64,000 bases of DNA from positions 1 through 64,000 of the forward strand of contig NZ_JADWMY010000011.1 in assembly GCF_015767275.1 (NCBI RefSeq), written 5' to 3'. This document shows, piece after piece, positions 57,624 through 64,000 of this stretch (positions within the stretch are counted from its first letter, which is position 1; each line of letters starts with the position of its first letter). This stretch comes from Herbaspirillum sp. AP02. Lineage in GTDB: Bacteria > Pseudomonadota > Gammaproteobacteria > Burkholderiales > Burkholderiaceae_D. Position numbers and translations under genes: made by a program. Below the pieces are notes generated by a model. It saw nothing but the letters and a program-made list of their open reading frames with translations. It ran no database searches and was not told the origin of the DNA.

Positions 57624-57672
57624 GGGCCTGTTCACACTATATCTACGAGTGCGATTTAGTGTGAACAGGCCC
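57624..57672. repeat. 16-bp perfect inverted repeat between divergent genes
   Basis: GGGCCTGTTCACACTA (57624-57639) and TAGTGTGAACAGGCCC (57657-57672) are perfect complements around a 17-base loop. It lies between the divergent sensor-kinase and diguanylate-cyclase genes. No T-run follows. It could be a pair of regulator half-sites, an RNA hairpin or a repeat element; I cannot choose among these. Confidence 0.7.
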
Positions 57673-57750
57673 TTGATAACCCATCTGACAGGAACGGCAA
57701 GATCGCGGTTCATCTTTTGTTGCAACTCAATCACGTTGCCTCCGATCAAG

Positions 57751-59304
57751 ATGGAAGCTCTTTTTGCTTTATGCGTTAATTGCGCCTGGGGTCAAGCAGG
57801 GGGAAATAAAATCAAGCAGTTGAAGAAATACTTGGTGGTGGTATTGGGCATCGCCATGCTGATGGTGATCGCCATGTGTGCCAGCACGCTTTACCAGAGC
57901 TATCGCCAGACGCGACTGGCGGCCGTGGACAATGCCGGCAACGTGACTCTGATCGCCCAGCGGGCGATTTCGCGCAATATGGAAGTCCTGTCGCTGTCGC
58001 TGGACACGCTGGCCTATCGCTACCAGCATCCGCTGGGCGCCGGGCGCCTGAATGACGCCCAGCGCTATGCCTACCTGTTCGGCAGTACCGCCAATGTCAG
58101 CCATATCGCGGTGATGGCGATCATCGATGCCAATGGCCGGGTCCAGGCCAGCTCGCGTCGTCGCCAGGGCGATGCCGCACCCAACTACAGTGACCGCGCC
58201 TATTTCTCGGTGCATCGCGATTCGGCCAATGCGGGGCTGTATGTCTCCAAACCGGTCCTGGCCAATCTGCCCAACCTGGGCAACGATGTGCGGGTGGTGG
58301 TGCTGTCCAAACGTCTGTTCAACGAAGATGGCAGCTTCGGCGGGATCGCCGTCATGGCACTGGACCTGAGCTATTTCCGGGAATTGTTCGAAGGGCTTTC
58401 GCTGGGTGCCGATGGCATCATCTCGCTGTACTCCGATGATGGCGTGGCCTACATGCGGGTTCCCTACGACGAGCGGATAATCGGCCGCGACCTGAGCGGC
58501 AGCGCGAACTTCCAGCGCATCCAGAGCGCCCTGCAGCACGAGGAAGGCAGCTTCTTCGCCCGCGCCAACAGCGACGGGGTGGAACGGCTCTATACCTTCC
58601 GCCGCATTCCCGAGTCACCGCTGATCGTCTTCGTGGGCTATGCCGAACAGGCCATCTTCAAGAGCTGGCGCAAGACGCTTTATGCAGTGATCATCTCGCT
58701 GTTCATCTTCGCATTGCTGTCCGCCTATCTGCTATCGCACGTGCGGCAGGAACTGCGTCGCCGCGTGGCCATCGAGAAGCGCCTGGAAGAACTGGCCCAG
58801 ACCGACGGCCTGACCGGCCTGCTCAACCGCCGCGCCCTGGACGAAGCCCTGCAGGCGACCTGGGAGCGCTGTCGGCGCAATCTCAATTCGACCTTCTCGG
58901 TACTGTTCATCGATGTCGACCACTTCAAGCCCTACAACGATACCTATGGTCACAAGCTTGGCGACGCCGTACTGCAGGAAGTGGCACATACCATCAGCGA
59001 TAACCTGCCCCGCCATACCGATTGCGCCGGCCGCTACGGCGGCGAGGAGTTTGTCGTGCTGCTGGAATTGACCGACGCCGAAGGTGCCCGCCTGATGGCG
59101 CAGCGTCTGTGCGACGCCGTCTACAGTCGGCTGATCGTGCATGCCGCCAGCCCACTGCGGGTGCTGACCATCAGTGTCGGCGTGGCCACCTTGCAACGCG
59201 GGTTGCATCATCGGGTGGAAGACGTACTCAACGCCGCCGATGCCGCGCTGTACCGGGCCAAACGCGATGGCCGCAATACGGTGCGGGTCAGCGCGGTGGA
59301 TTGA
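57751..59304 (+). CDS. Cache-GGDEF diguanylate cyclase
   Basis: About 517-residue membrane protein. TM1 lies near the start (YLVVVLGIAMLMVIAMCAST). A dCache-type periplasmic sensor domain follows (NYSDRAYFSVHRDSANAGLY, then KPVLANLPNLGNDVRVVVLS), with TM2 near the end of the sensor part (LYAVIISLFIFALLSAYLL). GGDEF follows, beginning DGLTGLLNRRALDEAL, with the active site RYGGEEFVVLLE, so c-di-GMP synthesis is expected. The start is uncertain: an ATG at 57751 has a weak ribosome site. A TTG at 57820 is preceded by a strong GGGGGA that is too far off. It is divergent from the NtrC-type two-component pair. Confidence 0.88.
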   Translation: MEALFALCVNCAWGQAGGNKIKQLKKYLVVVLGIAMLMVIAMCASTLYQSYRQTRLAAVDNAGNVTLIAQRAISRNMEVLSLSLDTLAYRYQHPLGAGRLNDAQRYAYLFGSTANVSHIAVMAIIDANGRVQASSRRRQGDAAPNYSDRAYFSVHRDSANAGLYVSKPVLANLPNLGNDVRVVVLSKRLFNEDGSFGGIAVMALDLSYFRELFEGLSLGADGIISLYSDDGVAYMRVPYDERIIGRDLSGSANFQRIQSALQHEEGSFFARANSDGVERLYTFRRIPESPLIVFVGYAEQAIFKSWRKTLYAVIISLFIFALLSAYLLSHVRQELRRRVAIEKRLEELAQTDGLTGLLNRRALDEALQATWERCRRNLNSTFSVLFIDVDHFKPYNDTYGHKLGDAVLQEVAHTISDNLPRHTDCAGRYGGEEFVVLLELTDAEGARLMAQRLCDAVYSRLIVHAASPLRVLTISVGVATLQRGLHHRVEDVLNAADAALYRAKRDGRNTVRVSAVD

Positions 59305-59345
59305 ATGTCGTACCGACGCGCGGCGTCGCCAGCGCCGTGACAAAA

Positions 59346-59371
59346 AAGGGCGCCGTTTTCACGGCGCCCTT
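59346..59371. terminator. Bidirectional terminator between diguanylate cyclase and scoB
   Basis: Perfect 11-bp stem AAGGGCGCCGT with a 4-base loop, flanked by A-rich sequence on the left and T-rich sequence on the right, between convergent genes. Confidence 0.8.
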
Positions 59372-59403
59372 GTTTCCTTGCAATCCGGCGTCAGGCGAAT
59401 CGC

Positions 59404-59447
59404 TCAGACCTCGATCAGACCTCGATCAGACCTCGATCAGACCTCGC
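59404..59447. repeat. Tandem 11-bp repeat at the end of scoB
   Basis: Four copies of TCAGACCTCGA, the last ending in C. The rightmost copy contains the scoB stop codon on the minus strand, so scoB ends in the repeat. The other three copies lie just past the stop and do not alter the protein. Confidence 0.85.
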
Positions 59448-60087
59448 TCACATCCAGCGGTGCTTCGGTCTTCTCGATCACTTCTTCCTTGGTCACGCCG
59501 GAAGCCAGTTCAATCAGCTTCAGGCCACCGGGGGTGACGTCGATCACGCCCAGGTCGGTGATGATGCGGTTGACCACGCCCACGCCCGTCAGCGGCAGGT
59601 TGCAGTCATTGAGAATCTTCTGCGAGGTGCTGCCATCCTTGGCCTTGGCCACGTGCTCCATCAGGACCACCACGCGGCCCACACCGGCCACCAGGTCCAT
59701 CGCGCCGCCCATGCCCTTGACCATCTTGCCGGGGATCATCCAGTTGGCCAGGTCACCCTTGGCCGAGACCTGCATCGCGCCCAGGATGGCGATGTTGATC
59801 TTGCCGCCACGGATCATGCCGAAGGAATCGGCCGAACTGAAGAAGGACGAGCCGGGGATGGTCGTCACGGTCTGCTTGCCGGCGTTGATCAGGTCGGCAT
59901 CGACCTGGTCTTCGGTGGGGAAGGGGCCGATGCCCAGCAGGCCGTTCTCGGACTGCAGCCACACTTCGATATCGTTGGGAACGTGGTTGGCCACCAGGGT
60001 GGGCAAGCCGATGCCCAGGTTCACGTAGAAGCCGTCCTGCAGTTCCTTGGCTGCGCGGGCAGCCATTTCATCTCGGGTCCATGCCAT
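59437..60087 (-). CDS. scoB: Succinyl-CoA:3-ketoacid CoA transferase, subunit B
   Basis: 216-residue beta subunit. It starts [16 protein letters not shown], and [17 protein letters not shown] follows. The catalytic Glu is in [11 protein letters not shown] (about residue 46). [20 protein letters not shown] and [20 protein letters not shown] are further family motifs. With subunit A it moves CoA from succinyl-CoA to acetoacetate. The ATG at 60087 is used, with the longer frame not needed. It lies 16 bases after scoA. Its stop lies inside an 11-bp tandem repeat. Confidence 0.94.
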   Translation of the reverse strand: MAWTRDEMAARAAKELQDGFYVNLGIGLPTLVANHVPNDIEVWLQSENGLLGIGPFPTEDQVDADLINAGKQTVTTIPGSSFFSSADSFGMIRGGKINIAILGAMQVSAKGDLANWMIPGKMVKGMGGAMDLVAGVGRVVVLMEHVAKAKDGSTSQKILNDCNLPLTGVGVVNRIITDLGVIDVTPGGLKLIELASGVTKEEVIEKTEAPLDVSEV

Positions 60088-60103
60088 TTTGTCGTGTCTC
60101 CTC

Positions 60104-60799
60104 TTATGCGCGCACGGTGCGTTGTTCGATGCGCTTCTCGGGCGTGGCGTTGACCACGATGCGATGCACGAAGATACCGGGGGTGTGGATCTGGTCAGGA
60201 TCGAGCTGCCCCACTTCCACCAGTTCTTCCACTTCCACCACGGTGACCTTGCCGGCCATGGCGACATTGGGGTTGAAGTTGCGGGCGGTCTTGTTGAAGA
60301 CCAGATTGCCAGCCTTGTCGGCCTTCTGCGCCTTCACCAGCGACACGTCGGCCACCAGCGAACGTTCCATCACGTAGCGTTCGCCGTCGAATTCGCGCAC
60401 TTCCTTGCCCTCGGCCACCAGGGTACCGACACCGGTCTTGGTGAAGAAGGCCGGGATGCCGGCGCCGCCGGCGCGCAGCTTCTCGGCCAGCGTACCCTGC
60501 GGGGTGAATTCCAGTTCCAGTTCGCCGGCCAGGTACTGGCGTTCGAACTCCTTGTTCTCGCCCACGTAGGAGGCGATCATCTTCTTGATCTGGCGGGTGG
60601 ACAGCAACTGGCCCAGGCCGAAACCATCGACCCCGGCGTTGTTGGAGATGGCGGTCAGGTTCTGCGCGCCCGAATCACGCAGGGCGGCGATCAACGCCTC
60701 GGGGATGCCACACAGGCCAAAGCCGCCGACCGCAATGGTCTGACCGTCCTTGACGATGTCTTTCAACGCGGTGGCCGCGTCTGGATACACTTTGTTCAC
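60104..60799 (-). CDS. scoA: Succinyl-CoA:3-ketoacid CoA transferase, subunit A
   Basis: 231-residue alpha subunit. GTG at 60799 is the start because AAGGAG precedes it and [20 protein letters not shown] follows. The CoA-binding loop is in [15 protein letters not shown], and [18 protein letters not shown] is a family signature. With ScoB it catalyses reversible CoA exchange between succinyl-CoA and acetoacetate, allowing ketone bodies or polyhydroxybutyrate products to be used. It is the first gene of the scoAB operon. A divergent PAS-LuxR regulator lies ~250 bases upstream and may control it. Confidence 0.94.
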   Translation of the reverse strand: MNKVYPDAATALKDIVKDGQTIAVGGFGLCGIPEALIAALRDSGAQNLTAISNNAGVDGFGLGQLLSTRQIKKMIASYVGENKEFERQYLAGELELEFTPQGTLAEKLRAGGAGIPAFFTKTGVGTLVAEGKEVREFDGERYVMERSLVADVSLVKAQKADKAGNLVFNKTARNFNPNVAMAGKVTVVEVEELVEVGQLDPDQIHTPGIFVHRIVVNATPEKRIEQRTVRA

Positions 60800-61055
60800 G
60801 AGTCTCCTTTCGGCTCTTGTCTTGCGAGCAGGGTTGCAAGCTGCTGGTAGGGATACCAGCTCAAACAGGGATGGCATCGGAGCTTCTCTTTCGCGCTGCG
60901 CCATGGCAATGCCGGGCTCCGATTAGCGCCAATTATCATAGGTCAGGTGAAATAAGCCATACAATACGGTAAAAATACCTGGCGCAATGCAGCATAGCAC
61001 CGCCCGGTTCGAGGGACCTAGCCAGCCATTTGCGGCATACAGCGCAGCATTACTC

Positions 61056-61616
61056 ATGACCCAGCCACTTCCTATCGACTTCGAACAGGTTTTCATGCAC
61101 GCGCCCATCGGCATGTGCGTCTCGCACAATCGTGTCATCCAGCAGGGCAATCTGGCGATGGCAGCGATGTTCGGCTACGAGGTGGAACAGTTGCGACAGA
61201 CGTCTTTCCAGGAAATCTATCCCACCGCCGACGAGTTCGAACGCACCGGCCTGCGCCTGGTCCCCATCCTCAACGAAAAGGGATTCTATTCGGACGAGCG
61301 CATCATGAAGCGCTCCAATGACGAGATGTTCTGGTGCCACGTCACCGGCCACGCCCTGAACCGCGACAACCCGCACGCCGCCGGCATCTGGACCTTCGAG
61401 GACGTCAGCGCCAAGCGGCCCATCGCGCCCGGCCTGACGCCACGCGAACGCGAGATCGCCGCGCTGCTGGTGGAAGGCAAGACCAGCAAGCTCATTGCGC
61501 GCCAGGTGGAACTGAGCCCGCGCACGGTGGAAATGCATCGCGCCCGCCTGATGCGCAAGTTCGCCGCATCCACCTCCTCCGAACTGGTGCACAAGCTGCT
61601 CAGCATCACCCCCTGA
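61056..61616 (+). CDS. PAS-LuxR transcriptional regulator
   Basis: About 186-residue regulator. An N-terminal PAS domain (residues ~7-115 from here) starts DFEQVFMHAPIGMCVSHN and includes GYEVEQLRQTSFQEIYPTAD. The C-terminal LuxR-type helix-turn-helix (~125-185) reads LTPREREIAALLVEGKTSKL and SPRTVEMHRARLMRKF. It senses a small ligand, redox or oxygen through PAS; no heme or flavin contact can be assigned. An earlier ATG at 60987 adds 23 unremarkable residues and is an alternative start. It is divergent from scoAB and convergent with the LysR gene. Confidence 0.85.
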   Translation: MTQPLPIDFEQVFMHAPIGMCVSHNRVIQQGNLAMAAMFGYEVEQLRQTSFQEIYPTADEFERTGLRLVPILNEKGFYSDERIMKRSNDEMFWCHVTGHALNRDNPHAAGIWTFEDVSAKRPIAPGLTPREREIAALLVEGKTSKLIARQVELSPRTVEMHRARLMRKFAASTSSELVHKLLSITP

Positions 61617-61647
61617 ATGAACCCGACCGTGGCCTGACCTGCCCCGC

Positions 61648-62574
61648 TCAGAATGGTTGCCCGGCGAAACGCTGGGCCAGGAAATCAAGCATGGTACGCA
61701 AGGTCGCCGGCATATGCTTGCGCGAGGCATAGACGCCATACATCCCCAACTGCAGCGGCTCGAAGTCCGGCAGCAACTGCACCAGCCGGCCACTGGCCAC
61801 CAGCGGCGCCACCGCATAGGCCGGCATGTGGCCGATACCGACTCCAGCCAGTACCGCCTGCAGCAGCACCGTGACTTCATTGGCGCTGATGCTGCCGCCC
61901 ACGGCAACGCTCTGGCTCTTCGCCGGCGACCGGGTCTTGCCGCCCTTTCCAGTTGCCTTCTTCGGATCGAACTGCCACAGGCTGCGCCCCACATAGGAAT
62001 GGGTCAGGCAATTGTGCAGGGCCAGTTCTTCCACCTTGCGCGGGATGCCGTGGTGGGCCAGGTAATCCGGCGCGGCGCAGATGATCGAACGGCACACGCC
62101 CAACGGTCGGGCAATGAGGTTGGGTTCCAGCCGGTTGGTCATGCGGATGGCCAGGTCGATGCGTTCTTCCACCAGGTTCACCGTGCGATCCAGCGCCAGC
62201 AGGTCCACCGCCACGCCGGGATAGCGGCGCCCGTAGTCGACCACCGCCTGGATCAGCTGGGTCTGCGCAAAGGAAGTACTGGTGGTGATGCGCAATAACC
62301 CGCGCGGTGTTTCATCGGGCGTGTCCAGCGCGTGGCGCATGTCATCGGAAAACTCCAGCATCTGGCGGCAACGCGGCAATAGTTCGTTGCCGGCCGGCGT
62401 GAGCGACAGGCGCCGCGTGGTCCGGTGCAGCAGCCGCGCCCCGACCCAGTCCTCCAGCTCGGCCACGTAGCGCGACACCACCGGCCGCGACAGGTCCAGC
62501 TGCTCGGCCGCCGCCGACAGGCTGCCGCCGTCCACCACCGTCACGAACACCTGCATGGCCATCAAGCGATCCAT
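61648..62574 (-). CDS. LysR-family transcriptional regulator
   Basis: 308-residue regulator. The helix-turn-helix covers residues ~1-60, with QVFVTVVDGGSLSAAAEQLD and SRPVVSRYVAELEDWVGARL. The effector-binding domain covers ~90-300; FAQTQLIQAVVDYGRRYPGV starts it. A Lys/Gly-rich stretch, KKATGKGGKTRSPAKSQ, near residue 205 is an insert unusual for this group. It is divergent from the metallo-beta-lactamase-fold gene, so it probably regulates that gene and the following oxidoreductase. AT-rich sequence between them, 62575-62697, likely holds the operator. Confidence 0.88.
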   Translation of the reverse strand: MDRLMAMQVFVTVVDGGSLSAAAEQLDLSRPVVSRYVAELEDWVGARLLHRTTRRLSLTPAGNELLPRCRQMLEFSDDMRHALDTPDETPRGLLRITTSTSFAQTQLIQAVVDYGRRYPGVAVDLLALDRTVNLVEERIDLAIRMTNRLEPNLIARPLGVCRSIICAAPDYLAHHGIPRKVEELALHNCLTHSYVGRSLWQFDPKKATGKGGKTRSPAKSQSVAVGGSISANEVTVLLQAVLAGVGIGHMPAYAVAPLVASGRLVQLLPDFEPLQLGMYGVYASRKHMPATLRTMLDFLAQRFAGQPF

Positions 62575-62697
62575 GTTGCCGCCTTTTTATCTGCACGTTT
62601 TTGGAAACAAACTGTGATCGATTATGCTGTTTTTCGAAAACAAAAGCGATCCTATGATGGCGACTCCCTGTACCGATATTTCAACCACGGAGTCCCC

Positions 62698-63597
62698 ATG
62701 TCCTCATCCTCCCGCCTGCTGCGCCCCTTGCTGGCACTGGCCACCACCGCCCTGCTGGCCTGGTCCGGCACGGGTACCGCCACGGCCGCCACGCCGCTCA
62801 AGCTCGATATCTACAATCCCGGCAAGGAAGCGATCTTCCCGGTCAGCTCGGTCCTGGTCTCGGGCGAACGTGAAGCGATCCTGGTCGATGCCCAGTTCGG
62901 CCTGCGCGAAGCGCAGCAAGTGGTGGACAAGATCCGCGCCAGCGGCAAGAAACTGACCACCATCTACATCAGCCATGGCGACCCGGATTACTACTTCGGC
63001 CTGGAAACCATCCACGCCGCCTATCCCGACGCCAGGATCGTGGCCACCGCGCCCACCGTGCAGCATATCCGCGAAAGCGCGGCCGGCAAGCTGGCCTACT
63101 GGGGTCCCAAGCTGGGTGAGAACGCGCCCCGCGCCACCATCACGCCGGAAATCCTCAAGGGCCAGAGCCTGACGCTGGAAGGCCGCAAGCTCGAGATCAT
63201 CGGCCTGGACGGTCCGCAGCCGGATCGCAGCTTCGTCTGGATTCCCTCCTTGAAGGCGGTGGTGGGTGGCGTGGTCGTGGCCGGCAACATCCATGTCTGG
63301 GTGGCCGATACGCAAAGCATGAAGTCGCGCCTTGACTGGCTGCGCACGCTGGGTCGCATCGAGAAACTCAAGCCCGCCATCGTCGTACCCGGCCACTACG
63401 CTCCCGGCGCGCCGCTGGATATCGCCTCGGTGCGCTTCACCCGCGACTACCTGAAGACCTTTGACAGCGAAGCCGCCAAGGCGTCCGATGCCAACGCCCT
63501 GGTCGCCGCCATGAAACAACGCTATCCCGACCTCGGTGACACCAGCTCCCTGGAGCTCTCCGCCAAGGTCATCAAGGGCGAGATGAAGTGGCCCTGA
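62698..63597 (+). CDS. Exported metallo-beta-lactamase-fold protein
   Basis: 299-residue protein. A signal peptide ends near TATAATPLKL (residue ~32). The MBL fold follows: SSVLVSGEREAILVDAQFG begins it, ISHGDPDYYFGLE replaces the usual HxHxDH metal motif (His-Gly-Asp-Pro-Asp-Tyr here), and VVPGHYAPGAPL has the later His. Only part of the binuclear metal set is present, so it may bind one metal or be a variant. The ATG at 62698 is used; an upstream frame runs into the LysR gene. A Rossmann oxidoreductase gene follows after 52 bases. Confidence 0.8.
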   Translation: MSSSSRLLRPLLALATTALLAWSGTGTATAATPLKLDIYNPGKEAIFPVSSVLVSGEREAILVDAQFGLREAQQVVDKIRASGKKLTTIYISHGDPDYYFGLETIHAAYPDARIVATAPTVQHIRESAAGKLAYWGPKLGENAPRATITPEILKGQSLTLEGRKLEIIGLDGPQPDRSFVWIPSLKAVVGGVVVAGNIHVWVADTQSMKSRLDWLRTLGRIEKLKPAIVVPGHYAPGAPLDIASVRFTRDYLKTFDSEAAKASDANALVAAMKQRYPDLGDTSSLELSAKVIKGEMKWP

Positions 63598-63649
63598 ACC
63601 GGCTGACCCAGACTCGCCCGCTCCTCATCAACCTTCGAAAGGAAACCTC

Positions 63650-64000
63650 ATGAAAATTGCACTCATCGGCGCCTCCGGCAATGTCGGCAGCCGCATCGTG
63701 GACGAAGCCCTGCGGCGCGGCCACAACGTCGTCGCCATCGCCCGCAATGCCGGCCAGCTCGCCCAACGCACCGGCGTGACCGTGGTCGCGGCGGACGTCA
63801 AGGATGCCGCCGGCCTGGCGTCGGCCATCAAGGGGGCCGACGTGGTCGTCTCCAGCGGTCGCTTCACCAGCTTCGGCGCGGCCGACCTGCTGCCGGCCGT
63901 GAAGGCGGCGGGCGTCAAGCGCCTGGCCATTGTCGGCGGCGCCGGCAGCCTGGAAATCGCACCCGGCAAGGCCCTGATCGATACCCCGGAATTCCCGGAA
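63650..64000 (+). CDS. NAD(P)-binding oxidoreductase, NmrA/YwnB-like (cut by window end)
   Basis: First 117 residues of an NAD(P)-binding protein, running off the window. KIALIGASGNVGSRIVDEAL is the Rossmann glycine motif, and GADVVVSSGRFTSFGAADL and KRLAIVGGAGSLEI follow strand positions of NAD(P)H-binding NmrA-like proteins. AAAGGAAA lies before the ATG. It likely forms an operon with the metallo-beta-lactamase-fold gene under LysR control. Confidence 0.82.
   Translation, partial: MKIALIGASGNVGSRIVDEALRRGHNVVAIARNAGQLAQRTGVTVVAADVKDAAGLASAIKGADVVVSSGRFTSFGAADLLPAVKAAGVKRLAIVGGAGSLEIAPGKALIDTPEFPE

Noticed and set aside
59404..59447. Possible CRISPR-like repeat
   Set aside because: Units are 11 bases and directly adjacent with no spacers, so it is a tandem repeat.

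Overview
The window looks like chromosome of a GC-rich betaproteobacterium of the Burkholderiales, most like Herbaspirillum or another Oxalobacteraceae. This rests on recalled protein similarity, base composition and gene neighbourhoods, not on a search. It holds about 53 protein genes or gene fragments. I saw no rRNA, tRNA, CRISPR array or complete insertion sequence.

Bases 1-4850 are an AT-richer accessory segment. A piece of an IS21-type transposase (IstA) is fused in frame to the C-terminal half of a type III restriction-modification methyltransferase (Mod). An intact Res helicase-nuclease and a DEDDh exonuclease of KapD type follow. Core-like sequence begins near 4850 with a HutC-type GntR regulator, an mqsRA toxin-antitoxin operon with a visible MqsA-type operator, and a glutathione S-transferase.

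Bases 7785-23534 are a sugar-acid catabolic region. An ExuT-type hexuronate transporter is divergent from a FadR-type regulator. Next comes a tightly packed minus-strand operon that begins at 18800: DapA-type aldolase, iron alcohol dehydrogenase, C4 acid-sugar kinase, PdxA2, sodium:solute symporter, a sialidase-fold protein without signal peptide, a Tat-exported NTF2-like protein and a DeoR repressor. An amino-acid-type ABC transporter and uronate dehydrogenase (udh) complete the region. An 18-bp palindrome before the ExuT gene recurs with 15 of 18 identical bases before udh, which suggests one regulon. The kinase/PdxA2/dehydrogenase/aldolase operon has recognisable enzyme families but no pathway I can name.

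Bases 23873-43007 carry two chemoreceptors and two RND tripartite efflux systems. One RND system is divergent from baeSR. The other has a permease lacking two of the usual proton-relay residues. Between them sits a two-gene cassette of a ComF-like phosphoribosyltransferase and a SLOG-fold protein, my best candidate for an undescribed nucleotide-based system.

Bases 43427-50875 hold smaller functions: an MpaB/DUF2236 protein, a cytochrome c / DUF2145 / small exported protein operon, an XRE regulator, an MFS transporter with a DUF486 protein, an exported DUF5666-like protein, an SMR pump and an SDR enzyme. Bases 51262-59304 are signalling: a chemoreceptor coupled to a GAF-GGDEF-EAL phosphodiesterase, an NtrC-type two-component pair and a Cache-GGDEF diguanylate cyclase. 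The end holds scoAB (ketone-body CoA transferase), a PAS-LuxR regulator, a LysR regulator divergent from a metallo-beta-lactamase-fold protein, and the start of an NAD(P)-binding oxidoreductase cut by the window edge.
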